From Candidatus Latescibacterota bacterium (GTDB lineage Bacteria > JAAXHH01 > JACQVL01), in NCBI GenBank assembly GCA_016209865.1, contig JACQVL010000132.1, positions 1 to 15,137 on the forward strand: a stretch of 15,137 bases of DNA, read 5' to 3'. This document shows, in pieces, positions 1 to 7,687 of the stretch. A program made the position numbers and the translations under genes. Under the pieces are notes generated by a model, which was not told where the DNA came from, searched no databases, and saw only the letters and a program-made list of their open reading frames with translations. The number at the start of each line of letters is the position of its first letter. Positions within the stretch are counted from its first letter, which is position 1.

Positions 1-14
1 GGATCGAGCGGTGT

Positions 15-656
15 TTACCAACACCTACTCCGGGCAATCTGTACAAAAAGTTGGTACGGAGTTTCTCGATGCCTGATCGTGTGATCGAGGCGGTTGGCGT
101 TCGGCGAGAGGTTTCCTGGCGGCCAGAGAATGACCAATCGGCCTTGAGGAGTTTGGCACACAAAATTTCGACGAACGCCATGGGCATCAATTCTCCAGTC
201 TTTTGTTTCCCTATCACATACCGGAAAACCATGCAGCCAGCAATCCTCGGGATTGTGCCCCTGCCAGCCTCCTTTTTGGATTGAGGATTTGACCTCAATG
301 CCCTCTTCACCTTTCAGTACAAGGTTCGAAGCATAGCGACCCTTGGGAAGAAGGTCAGGATGGCCCCCCACTTTTAGGTTTGCCTCAAGAGTCGTAGACG
401 CCTTTGCGATGTTCTTCACCAAGAACTCTGAGATGATCCCGGATAGCGAGTTCCCAAGCAGTAGTTCCTCCAAGGGACGGAACCCGTCTCTGACCAAGTT
501 GTCATTGAGGCCATGAAACAGACGATAGGTTTCTGCTACCGCCTCCTCGACCGCGCCGACAGTAAGCCCGTAAGGCAAGGTAGCATGCCGGTTGACATAG
601 TGTGAGTCCAATCTTGTAGGACGCCCCATTCTTTCAGGTCTCACTCTTTCATGCAC
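15..656 (-). CDS. PD-(D/E)XK nuclease-like protein (possible restriction-type endonuclease)
   Basis: A complete 213-residue reading frame ending in TAA at 15-17. I do not recognise a named family. It does show a PD-(D/E)XK nuclease core in the right order: Glu77 in a helix (ISEF), Pro100-Asp101 (GGHPDLLP) and Glu121-Val-Lys123 (GIEVKSS), followed by a conserved-looking GHNPEDCWL stretch (134-142). This fold is used by restriction and repair nucleases, so cleavage or processing of DNA is the likely role (inference). The first codon is GTG at 654-656 with no clear ribosome site; ATG at 627-629 (residue 10) is an equal alternative. No methyltransferase partner lies in the window; one could lie left of it. 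The gene looks less GC-rich than its neighbours and is functionally unrelated to the metabolic run, which suggests a separate acquisition. Confidence 0.6.
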   Translation of the reverse strand: MHERVRPERMGRPTRLDSHYVNRHATLPYGLTVGAVEEAVAETYRLFHGLNDNLVRDGFRPLEELLLGNSLSGIISEFLVKNIAKASTTLEANLKVGGHPDLLPKGRYASNLVLKGEEGIEVKSSIQKGGWQGHNPEDCWLHGFPVCDRETKDWRIDAHGVRRNFVCQTPQGRLVILWPPGNLSPNANRLDHTIRHRETPYQLFVQIARSRCW

Positions 657-730
657 TCTATGGCTCAGTCAGTACCTGTACCCTTAAGGTGCCTGATCGC
701 CCTCACTCACACGCATCGTCGTCCGGTGAG

Positions 731-763
731 CGACTGGAACAAACTCTACACTATATCCAGTCG
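731..763. repeat. 8-bp inverted repeat in the 657-804 spacer, with a possible -10 box
   Basis: CGACTGGA and TCCAGTCG form perfect 8-bp arms around a 17-nt loop. The element lies 42-74 nt past the stop of the last operon gene and 75-107 nt before the nuclease-like gene. Read on the minus strand, the loop contains TATAGT (750-755), a good match to a sigma70 -10 box, but no convincing -35 box lies 16-18 nt upstream. It could be an operator or promoter for the nuclease-like gene. A terminator is less likely because no T-run follows on either strand. Nothing else is visible in this 148-bp spacer. Confidence 0.3.
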
Positions 764-804
764 TCACGCGAGGTCGAATACTGACGCCAGGACGGTTGTG
801 GGCA

Positions 805-1518
805 CTACAGCACCCGCTTGAAATACGGCTCCAGCCGTTCCAACGGCTCATACCCCAGTATCCGTCTGGCTTTGTCGATGGAATACTTCCCATGACCCGG
901 ATGGCTGAGCATGTTGAAGTACTGGAAATCGTCAGGGATAGAATCAATCTCTAACGCCAGACGGCATGCGTACGCTAAGTCTTCCCACACGACGGTGAAG
1001 GGTGGGAAATCCTCTTTCGGTCTCGGTCCGGCCGGCTTGGGACCGAGGCCGTTGAACAGGAAACACACAGCCTGAATCCCGTACGCGCGGGCGTAGGTTC
1101 GGCAGATTTCCTGGCTCAGGTACTTGGTCAGCATGTAGTAGCCCGTGCCCGGCCATTCCGGGATATGGTCGATGTCGAAGTCGTTATCGAACCAGTACCG
1201 GGCTGATTGCGCGGCGGTATGCACGACTCTCTTGATCCCGTGCTCTGCCGCCGCTCGCATCAGATGGTACGTCCCCTTCGTGTTGACGTCGAAGCTGATC
1301 TTCGGGTCGTCGCGGAGGACGGTGAAATTGATCACCCCGTCCATCCCGCGCATCGCGTCGAACACCTGCTCGTAGGAGGCCATGTCCACGGTGACGATGT
1401 GCTTCCCGAAGGGATGGGGTTTGATGTCGGCGAGGTGTACCTGGTAGTACGGTTCCAGCCACGGGGTGACGTGAGGCCCGACGTTGCCGCAGGCTCCGAG
1501 GACGAGGATGTGTTTCAT
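805..1518 (-). CDS. NAD-dependent epimerase/dehydratase (extended SDR family)
   Basis: A 237-residue protein with a Rossmann nucleotide-binding motif at the very N-terminus (GACGNVG, residues 8-14), an acidic residue after strand 2 (Asp31, suggesting NAD rather than NADP) and the catalytic Tyr128-x-x-x-Lys132 pair (YMLTK). The family interconverts or oxidises nucleotide sugars and free sugars. At 237 residues it is shorter than typical 300-residue epimerases, with a reduced C-terminal substrate domain. The start at 1516-1518 is chosen because GGAG lies 8 nt upstream; an upstream ATG at 1548 would overlap the preceding gene and place the glycine motif unusually far in. It is the last gene of the run, 13 nt after the GHL10-like gene. 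A second epimerase of the same superfamily lies at 6814-7656, and both end in Arg-Val-Leu. The substrate is unknown. Confidence 0.85.
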   Translation of the reverse strand: MKHILVLGACGNVGPHVTPWLEPYYQVHLADIKPHPFGKHIVTVDMASYEQVFDAMRGMDGVINFTVLRDDPKISFDVNTKGTYHLMRAAAEHGIKRVVHTAAQSARYWFDNDFDIDHIPEWPGTGYYMLTKYLSQEICRTYARAYGIQAVCFLFNGLGPKPAGPRPKEDFPPFTVVWEDLAYACRLALEIDSIPDDFQYFNMLSHPGHGKYSIDKARRILGYEPLERLEPYFKRVL

Positions 1519-1531
1519 CGGATATACTCCT

Positions 1532-3283
1532 TCATGATCGACAAGCAAACCGAAGCGGATGAGTCACGTATCCCATCAGTGGGCCGATGCGGGTGCCGAA
1601 CTCGCGCACCAGCATCTCGTGGTCTCCGATCTGCTTCAAGACATTCCAGCGCGCCAGACGGTTTGGAGCCTCACCCATCTCCCACACATCGACCGCGTCT
1701 GCTCCCTGTTGATAGAGGTTGTGGGCTTCCTGTAATACTCGCCAGGCATCCAGCTCACCGAATGGCTTGAGGTCACGCCTCTCCGCACCAGTATCTGTGA
1801 AGTACACGCTCCAATCATACCCCGCTGGAAAGACAGCGTTGTGGTGCTGCCCCACGGATGGCATGAGTTGCACATACGCACGTCCTTCACCCAGTTCTTC
1901 CCATAGATGATCCAGAAACATCGGACGGTACTCACGGCGAAAAGAAGGCGAGATGATGTCCACCAGTCTCTCCCGCGCCCATCTGCCCAGATCAAAGCCG
2001 TTGAGGAAGTTTTGGGAGACCGCGATTGCCCCTCTTTCCCGGTCTGTTAAGGGAGTCCAGTCACCGGAAACCTGGACCGCGATCGGGATGGACTTCCCCA
2101 GTTTAGCCGCAATCCGGTCTGTCTGGAGCCTGAGACGGCGCATAAAGGCGGTGAGATGATCACAACGAAATTGGTACCACTCCAGGGGCAAGGTGTCATG
2201 GGCAAGCGGGTCGATCCCGTACTGTTTCTTGAATTCCGTCACCGCATGGGGTGCGAAATCCCAGAGAACGCCGGCCTCACACATCAAGTTCAGGTGGATG
2301 CCGGCCGGGCCATAACCGGCCAGTTCGGCCAGCAGATCGAGTTTGTACTGCTCCCATTCAGGATGAAAATGGCTGAAAAGATGGCTACAGACCCGACCAT
2401 GGCGGTCCACATGCCGCCATTCGGGATGGGCCGCTGCAAAAGGGGAATTGAAATCCTGACCAAACCCTCCGGCATAATCCAGGGGATAGTCCTGCTGGAT
2501 GCGGAAGTCAGTCCATAATTCCATGTCGTGCTCTGCCGCAAAGTCGATCAGAAGGTGGAGCGGATCATAGCCATCGCGGTCTGCCTTCTGCAAGGCTCGA
2601 GCGCACCGGCGATTGTGCTCGCTGTGCAGGAACTCGATCGGCTGGTCCTGGCCCAGGTACATACCTACCCTGGACAAGTAGACCATCCGCATCGTCGTGC
2701 AGGTACAGCCCCAGTGTAGGCGTTTGAAATCGCTCTCGATGAAAGGAGCGATCAGACCACGGACCTCATCGGGCGTTTGGGGACAGAACGCCCCCAGCAT
2801 CTCATGCCCGTCGATGACTGCGCCAGCCGTTCGGGTCGGTCGGCTCTTTTCCGTTCGTGTTCGTGCCTCGTCCTCGGTCAGGGGCACCAGGCGCAAGTAC
2901 GCGATCTGGGAGAGACGCTGGTCGTGGCGGCGCTCCAGTGGCGATGGCAGCATTTCGAACGCAACTCCGCTCAAGTTAGCGACTTTCCAGAACGCCTCTT
3001 CACCGTCATCCGGGCCACCGTCCCAGCGAACCGTGCTTTCTACCCACCGAAACCACGGTTCGTTCGATAGGCGCAGGCGTAAGCCACAAGCTCCCCAGAA
3101 GCCGAGATGGATCTCGTGCCAGCCGCTGGCCGGGCTCGGCACAGGCACGATCGGGACGTCCGTACGAAGCCAGCGGAGCATGTATCCCTCGCGCCCGTTC
3201 AGCCGGTAAGGGATCAACTTGGTTCCGGGGCAGTGAGCCGCCGCGGGCCGGAAGTCAGTGATCCAGGTTTCCGTCATGGGCAT
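1532..3283 (-). CDS. GHL10-like TIM-barrel glycoside-hydrolase-like protein
   Basis: A 583-residue protein. Residues ~1-150 look beta-rich (for example GWHEIHLGFWGACGLRLRLS around 54-73) and residues ~160-560 look like a TIM barrel. The segment around 327-360 (AGIHLN, then FKKQYGIDPL) resembles the GHL10-type glycosidase-like signature, in which a strand ending HLD(Y) is followed by an F..KYG.DP helix. The usual Asp of that strand reads as Asn332 here, so hydrolase activity is uncertain. No signal peptide or membrane segment is evident, suggesting a cytoplasmic protein. The start is ATG 3281-3283 or the third-codon ATG at 3275-3277. Neither has a close ribosome site, and a 7-bp stem overlaps the first. 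It sits 72 nt behind the aldolase gene, the second-longest gap in the run. Likely role: trimming or binding a sugar conjugate (inference). Confidence 0.65.
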   Translation of the reverse strand: MPMTETWITDFRPAAAHCPGTKLIPYRLNGREGYMLRWLRTDVPIVPVPSPASGWHEIHLGFWGACGLRLRLSNEPWFRWVESTVRWDGGPDDGEEAFWKVANLSGVAFEMLPSPLERRHDQRLSQIAYLRLVPLTEDEARTRTEKSRPTRTAGAVIDGHEMLGAFCPQTPDEVRGLIAPFIESDFKRLHWGCTCTTMRMVYLSRVGMYLGQDQPIEFLHSEHNRRCARALQKADRDGYDPLHLLIDFAAEHDMELWTDFRIQQDYPLDYAGGFGQDFNSPFAAAHPEWRHVDRHGRVCSHLFSHFHPEWEQYKLDLLAELAGYGPAGIHLNLMCEAGVLWDFAPHAVTEFKKQYGIDPLAHDTLPLEWYQFRCDHLTAFMRRLRLQTDRIAAKLGKSIPIAVQVSGDWTPLTDRERGAIAVSQNFLNGFDLGRWARERLVDIISPSFRREYRPMFLDHLWEELGEGRAYVQLMPSVGQHHNAVFPAGYDWSVYFTDTGAERRDLKPFGELDAWRVLQEAHNLYQQGADAVDVWEMGEAPNRLARWNVLKQIGDHEMLVREFGTRIGPLMGYVTHPLRFACRS

Positions 3284-3299
3284 AGAGAGTGTTCTCTAT
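3282..3299. promoter_or_regulatory. 7-bp inverted repeat overlapping the start codon of the GHL10-like gene
   Basis: On the minus strand the sequence reads ATAGAGA-ACAC-TCTCTAT, a perfect 7-bp stem with a 4-nt loop, and its last two bases are the A and T of the ATG start codon. In RNA this would hide the start codon; in DNA it could be an operator. A GAGGAG motif lies about 20 nt further upstream, too far for normal initiation. It could make this gene translated separately from the rest of the run. No experimental parallel is known to me. Confidence 0.35.
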
Positions 3300-3355
3300 A
3301 ATGAGGGTCTCCTCGTTCATTCGAAAAGAGCACAGACAGGTATTGTGACCCACGT

Positions 3356-4252
3356 TTACCGAGTAGCCAAGAGACCGACATCTTGAAAGAAACCGCGGAG
3401 TTGCTCGATGGCTTCATCGTCCGCTGTCACGTAGGGGGAGCGCCGCCAGCGAGGCGCGATGCCGAAGAGTTCCATCGCGCAATGCTGCAGACTATCCAGT
3501 CCACCGGGAAACGTCTCCCCCATCCGGAACAACGGCTGGTCGTAGGTATCGACGACCCGCCGGGCTTCCGCCAGGTTACCCTCCCTGAGCGCCTGCCAGT
3601 AAGCGCGGGGAACATCAGGGGCCAGCCGGATGTAGATCGACAGGCTCGCCCGTACGCCCGCCGGCCAGAGCATCAGGTGGCGCGCCTTCCCACCGCCAGC
3701 GATCATCGGCCAGCGGTCGCCGTATTGCCGCGCGACCTGAAAGGAGTAGGAGAGGTCCATGTCCTCTTTGAAGGCGACCACGTTGGGTGTCATGTTCGCC
3801 AGGATCTCCAGCGTACGGAGCGGCGGCATGCCGACGAGCATGACAGGCATGACCGCTGCGGCGGCGGCGTAGTGGGCAGCCAGGCTCTCCGGTGAGGGAC
3901 TCCCTCCCCAGTCCGGCGGACGGATCATCAGAATGTCCACCCCCACGTCCCGGCAGTACGTCGCGAACTCGACGACTTTTCCTGTCCACCACATCCGGTC
4001 TGCGGCCACGACCAGCGCGCGTCCGGCGACGTGCTCCACGACGAGGCGAGTCAAGTCAGCCACCTCGTCATCCGTCAGGATCGTGAAGAGGCTGTCGCCT
4101 AAGGTCAGCATGATCATCTCGCTGCCGCCGTCGATGGCCACATCGATGATGCGATGTGCGGCCTGTTCGTCGATCGCGCCATCGTGGGTGAATGGGGTGG
4201 GGAATGAACACACCGGGCCGGCGATGCGGGCGCGGAGCTCATCTGAGCTCAT
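3356..4252 (-). CDS. DapA/NanA-family aldolase-like protein
   Basis: A 298-residue protein of the dihydrodipicolinate synthase / N-acetylneuraminate lyase superfamily, class I TIM-barrel aldolases that use a Schiff-base lysine. The N-terminus (GPVCSFPTPF) and the lysine in VVAFKED (Lys162) fit well, and the length is normal. Two signatures are altered: the GxxGE loop reads LGDSLFTILT (residues 51-60), and the usual YNVPSRT segment carrying the catalytic tyrosine reads VGMPPLRT (140-147), with no tyrosine. The substrate is therefore probably not that of true DapA. Beside a ManD-like dehydratase the natural proposal is cleavage of a 2-keto-3-deoxy sugar acid (inference). The start at 4250-4252 has GAGG about 8 nt upstream. 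It lies 28 nt after the dehydratase gene, in the same transcript. Confidence 0.82.
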   Translation of the reverse strand: MSSDELRARIAGPVCSFPTPFTHDGAIDEQAAHRIIDVAIDGGSEMIMLTLGDSLFTILTDDEVADLTRLVVEHVAGRALVVAADRMWWTGKVVEFATYCRDVGVDILMIRPPDWGGSPSPESLAAHYAAAAAVMPVMLVGMPPLRTLEILANMTPNVVAFKEDMDLSYSFQVARQYGDRWPMIAGGGKARHLMLWPAGVRASLSIYIRLAPDVPRAYWQALREGNLAEARRVVDTYDQPLFRMGETFPGGLDSLQHCAMELFGIAPRWRRSPYVTADDEAIEQLRGFFQDVGLLATR

Positions 4253-4280
4253 GATTACGCCTCATTCGTCACTGCTCTTT

Positions 4281-5486
4281 TCACGGCCTTACCGGCGTCC
4301 CGTCCGGCGCGCGCGTCTGCGTCCAGTGATCCACGTAATCCTGACACGGGTACTTCGCCGCTAATTTCTCGTCGATGTCGATGCCCAGGCCCGGACGGTC
4401 GTTCGGGTACAGGTACCCGTCCCGCACCTCCGGGGTGCCGGGGAACATCTCGTAGACCAGGTCGGAGAACCGGCACCATTCCTGCACCCCGAAGTTGGGC
4501 GCCCACACGTCCAGATGGAGGTTCGCCGCGTGTCCCACCGGCGACACGTCCCCTGGCCCATGCCAGGCGGTGCGGATGCCGTACATGTTGGCGAACGCCG
4601 CGACGTTCCGCGCCGGAGTGATCCCGCCCATCTGACTGACGTGCATCCGGAGAAAGTCGATCAGCCGGCCCTCGATCAGCGGCATCCATTCGCCCGGATG
4701 GTTGAAGAGCTCGCCCATGGCGATGGGCGTGGCGCACTGTTGCCGGATGTGCCGGAACCATTCGATGTCTTCGGGCGCTAACGGGTCTTCGAGGAAGAAC
4801 AGCTTGAACCTCTCCACGTCCTTCGCAAACCCCACCGCGTCGATCGGCCGCAGACGCTCGTGGATGTCGTGCAGGAGTTCGACCTCCGGCCCGACCGCCG
4901 TCCGCACGTGCTCGATCATCCTGAGCGCACGCCTGACGTACCCCCGTTGGTCGAAGTAGGCTCCCTCGATCGCCCCTTCTGGCTTGTGTAATGCCGATGC
5001 CTGGCCGCCGTACCCGCCCATCTGAATCCGGATGTACCGGTACCCCTGTTCCATGAATTTGCGGACGTTGTCCTCGACTTCCTCGGGAGTACTGCCATCC
5101 GCGTGGGTGTACACCGCCGCCGCTTCCCGGCACTTCCCGCCGAAGAGCTGGTAGACCGGCATCCCGGCCCGCTTGCCCTTGATATCCCAGAGCGCCATGT
5201 CCATCCCGGAAATGGCGTTGTTCAGCACCGGGCTGTTGCGCCAGTAACTATGCACCATCGCCGTCTGCCAGAGGTCCTCGATCCGGTCGACATCCTTGCC
5301 GATGAGGAATGGGCGGAGATGCTCCTGGATGGCGGTGTAGACCGCTCGGAACCGCTGAGTGAACGTCGCGCACCCCAGTCCGTAGAGGCCGGGCTCGGAC
5401 GTGATGAGCTTGACAACGATCAGACGCGACCCCATCGGCTCGGTCATGATCGTCTGGACGTCGGTGATGGTGATGGGGGTAGCCAT
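4281..5486 (-). CDS. Mannonate-dehydratase-like enolase superfamily protein (RspA/ManD type)
   Basis: A 401-residue enolase-superfamily member. It has a capping domain (1-~125, including GMDMALWDIKGK at 94-105) and a barrel with all expected metal ligands: Asp207 with His209 (DIHERL), Glu233 (FLEDPLAPED) and Glu259 (GELF). The WHGPGDVSPVGHAAN stretch (308-322) is typical of the D-mannonate dehydratase / 'starvation-sensing' RspA group, as opposed to muconate cycloisomerases. Members dehydrate D-mannonate or related hexonates to 2-keto-3-deoxyhexonates; many have low activity and unsettled physiology. The start at 5484-5486 has AAGGA about 10 nt upstream. It lies 29 nt after PhyH-3 and 28 nt before the aldolase-like gene, a dehydratase-aldolase pairing that fits sugar-acid breakdown. 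The exact acid substrate is not determined. Confidence 0.88.
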   Translation of the reverse strand: MATPITITDVQTIMTEPMGSRLIVVKLITSEPGLYGLGCATFTQRFRAVYTAIQEHLRPFLIGKDVDRIEDLWQTAMVHSYWRNSPVLNNAISGMDMALWDIKGKRAGMPVYQLFGGKCREAAAVYTHADGSTPEEVEDNVRKFMEQGYRYIRIQMGGYGGQASALHKPEGAIEGAYFDQRGYVRRALRMIEHVRTAVGPEVELLHDIHERLRPIDAVGFAKDVERFKLFFLEDPLAPEDIEWFRHIRQQCATPIAMGELFNHPGEWMPLIEGRLIDFLRMHVSQMGGITPARNVAAFANMYGIRTAWHGPGDVSPVGHAANLHLDVWAPNFGVQEWCRFSDLVYEMFPGTPEVRDGYLYPNDRPGLGIDIDEKLAAKYPCQDYVDHWTQTRAPDGTPVRP

Positions 5487-5515
5487 GAAGGGCGTCCTTC
5501 AAGAAATCGCTTGTT

Positions 5516-6337
5516 TTACTCGACGACCCGGCACCGGGCGAGCAGTTTTTTGCCGCGTTCTGAGAGCTTGTCGAATTCAGCCCGCGTCATCTCGATCGTG
5601 TACGAGGGCGTAAACCAGGGCCGGGAGACGCAGAGCACCAGTTCCGGCCTGGGCGCGGTCGAGCGGTTGGGAGTGCCCCGGTGGAGGGTGCGCGGGTCCT
5701 GCACCCACAGCGATCCTTTCTTCAGGTTGAGGCGGCGTTTGGTGGGAAAGTCACCCTGCTCCAGGAGGTCGTTGTACCGGCTTTCCAGGTCGGGGTCGGC
5801 GAGGTATTGCGTGCCGGGCACGACTTCGAAGCTGCCGTTTTCCTCGACGGTATCCACTAAGGGGAACTTGACGCCGAAATGGGGGCAGGTTTGCAGGCCA
5901 ACATGCGGCGCCAGGGCGTGGATGCCGGCATCCCGATGCCACCGCTGGTACTCACTGCCCGGGTATGGGTTGTTCGAATGATAACAGGTAATCCGGTAGT
6001 CGTTCGTCCCCCAGTACCGGTCGAGAAACTCCAGCAAGACCGGATGCTCATAAATCTCAGGGTCGGCGAACGGCGGCTCCCAGGGAACGAAGAGGGTGTA
6101 ACGATTGACGTTCTGCAGGCGGCCTTCGACGATGATCCGCTCATCGCTTCGCGTCGGTATCTTGACCGTACTGCTGGCCTCGCCCTGCGACCGTACCGTC
6201 TCCAGAAGGGGTATAAATGCTGCGTGGATTCGATCGATCGTGGCGACAGGGATCAGGTCTTCAAAGACGACGTACCCATTGATCTTTAACTCAGCCAGTT
6301 TCACGTCGAGGTCGTAATCAGGCGATGTCGTGGTCAT
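5516..6337 (-). CDS. Phytanoyl-CoA dioxygenase family protein (PhyH-3), Fe(II)/2-oxoglutarate oxygenase
   Basis: A 273-residue PhyH-like oxygenase. The iron facial triad is intact: His134-x-Asp136 (WHRDAG) and distal His219 (LHRGTPN), with Arg230 placed to bind 2-oxoglutarate. Family members hydroxylate, dealkylate or otherwise oxidise small molecules, consuming O2 and 2-oxoglutarate. The N-terminus (INGYVVFEDL) is typical. It is clearly a different subgroup from the two PhyH genes further upstream, with YRITCYHSNNPYPGS before the HxD motif. The start at 6335-6337 has GGAG 6 nt upstream. It lies between the cupin (15 nt before it) and the ManD-like gene (29 nt after it), so it may act on the same substrate chain. 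The substrate is unknown; CoA esters are not implied by the family name. Confidence 0.88.
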   Translation of the reverse strand: MTTTSPDYDLDVKLAELKINGYVVFEDLIPVATIDRIHAAFIPLLETVRSQGEASSTVKIPTRSDERIIVEGRLQNVNRYTLFVPWEPPFADPEIYEHPVLLEFLDRYWGTNDYRITCYHSNNPYPGSEYQRWHRDAGIHALAPHVGLQTCPHFGVKFPLVDTVEENGSFEVVPGTQYLADPDLESRYNDLLEQGDFPTKRRLNLKKGSLWVQDPRTLHRGTPNRSTAPRPELVLCVSRPWFTPSYTIEMTRAEFDKLSERGKKLLARCRVVE

Positions 6338-6352
6338 TGAGCGCTCCAGACG

Positions 6353-6775
6353 CTACGGGTTCGGCGGGGAGGTGCAGATCATGATCTCTAGCGTCTCGTT
6401 TCCCGTGTTCTCCAGGCCGTGCTCGCACCATGCCGGCAGATGGATGAACATCCCCTCCCGCACCTCGACCGGCTTCCCGGCCAAGCTCATCGTGCCCTGC
6501 CCGCGCAGGATCATGTACACTTCTTCGTTCTCGTGGCTGCCCGGCGGCAGGGTCACGTGCGGCGGGACGAAAAACTTGGTGATCGAGAAATTCTGCGACG
6601 GGGCGTTGGGGTTGGTGGGATGGAGGACGCGCACTCCGATGCCCTCGCAGCCGGGGAATTTGATCGGAATCCCCTCTTGTACCGTGACGATGTTCGGCTC
6701 GACCGGGTGATCCGGCTTGGGGATTTTGTACGTGGGCTCGGTTGCGTAGCCTTTGTAATAGGTAATCTTGGCCAT
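6353..6775 (-). CDS. Small cupin-domain protein
   Basis: A 140-residue single-domain cupin. Motif 1 is PPGSHENEEVYMILRG (77-92) with His81 and Glu85; the usual second histidine of HxH is Asn83. Motif 2 is GMFIHLPAWCEHGLENTG (108-125) with His119. Three of the four usual metal ligands are kept, so a metal site is possible but altered. Small cupins act as sugar isomerases, epimerases, dioxygenases or binding proteins; none can be chosen here. The start at 6773-6775 has AAGGAG 8 nt upstream. It is 38 nt after the epimerase gene and 15 nt before PhyH-3. Its position among sugar enzymes supports a role in sugar isomerisation or binding (inference). Confidence 0.85.
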   Translation of the reverse strand: MAKITYYKGYATEPTYKIPKPDHPVEPNIVTVQEGIPIKFPGCEGIGVRVLHPTNPNAPSQNFSITKFFVPPHVTLPPGSHENEEVYMILRGQGTMSLAGKPVEVREGMFIHLPAWCEHGLENTGNETLEIMICTSPPNP

Positions 6776-6813
6776 TGTGACGGCTCCTTATTCGATGGAC
6801 GAATGCCTCGTCC

Positions 6814-7656
6814 CTACAGCACCCGCCGCTCAGGCACGAACCCCAGCTCTTCCCTGATCCGCGAGATGTCGAACAACGGGTCCTGCTCGTGGCCGGGACG
6901 CTCGTAGTGTGACAGGTCGATCTTCTCCGCGTCCCGTCCGTACCAGCTCCGGATGATCACCGGGACCGGATCGTCCGCGCACGCCCGCGTCCCGACCGCG
7001 TTCATGATGCGCACCCCCGGCTTGACGGGGGCTTCCGCCGCCATCGTGAGACACCGGAAGGTGTCGCTGAGGGACATGACGGACACCGACCCGATCGCCC
7101 ATTCAGTCAGCGGACCGGCTTTCCTGGGAACCGGGACGTGGTCGTCGCGGATGATGCTCCCCAGCCGGATGTTGATGAAATCGACCTCCGGATTCTGCCG
7201 TGATAGATACCGGGTGACCTCTTCCATCAGGTACTTCGAGAACCCGTACCCATCACGGTCCAGACAGGGATGCTCGTCGGGCATGGGCAATCGCAGCGGA
7301 CGAAATGTGACCGACTGGAACCCGACGGCGGCGATCGAACTGGCCAGGACGAATTTTTTGCAGCCCCGGTCGATGCCGTACCGCAACAGATGATGGGTGC
7401 CCAGGACGTTCACTCTGAGGCCGTCTTCCTCGCTGCACCCGCCGGTGACGGCGGCGAGATGGATGACGACATCGAACCGGCAGGGCTCCAGTCGACGCAG
7501 ATGGTCGGGGAACGAGAAATCTCCCTGAATCGCCGTGACGCCCTCCACGTCCGTTTTCCGCCGGGACAGACCGATCACCGTATGGCGCTGAGCCAGAGAC
7601 TGCGCCAGCGGGCGTCCGATAAACCCGGTGGTTCCGGTGATCAGCACGGCGCTCAT
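6814..7656 (-). CDS. NAD(P)-dependent epimerase/dehydratase (extended SDR family)
   Basis: A 280-residue extended SDR. The Rossmann motif GTTGFIG is at residues 8-14, the active-site serines are Ser106/Ser107 (LASSIAAVG) and the catalytic pair is Tyr137-x-x-x-Lys141 (YGFSK). Arginines after strand 2 (SRRK, 31-34) suggest NADP use, unlike the other epimerase of the run. Homologues oxidise or epimerise sugars, including uronate dehydrogenases, which share this fold. Start chosen at 7654-7656: AGGA lies 7 nt upstream and the glycine motif falls at the normal place. A longer frame to 7743 would overlap the preceding dehydrogenase gene. It is 31 nt after that gene and 38 nt before the cupin. Uronate or aldose dehydrogenase activity is possible but not shown. 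Confidence 0.87.
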   Translation of the reverse strand: MSAVLITGTTGFIGRPLAQSLAQRHTVIGLSRRKTDVEGVTAIQGDFSFPDHLRRLEPCRFDVVIHLAAVTGGCSEEDGLRVNVLGTHHLLRYGIDRGCKKFVLASSIAAVGFQSVTFRPLRLPMPDEHPCLDRDGYGFSKYLMEEVTRYLSRQNPEVDFINIRLGSIIRDDHVPVPRKAGPLTEWAIGSVSVMSLSDTFRCLTMAAEAPVKPGVRIMNAVGTRACADDPVPVIIRSWYGRDAEKIDLSHYERPGHEQDPLFDISRIREELGFVPERRVL

Positions 7657-7687
7657 CACGTGTTCCTTCCGCAATCCGTCATCGGTC

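Noticed and set aside
4235-4252. Repeated ATGAGCTC at the start of the aldolase gene
   Set aside because: It is an 8-nt chance repeat within the first codons, without symmetry to the ribosome site or a second usable start.
4255-5133. 292-residue minus-strand frame inside the ManD-like gene
   Set aside because: It lies in another frame of a gene with all enolase-superfamily ligands and is a low-complexity Arg/Gly/Pro translation.
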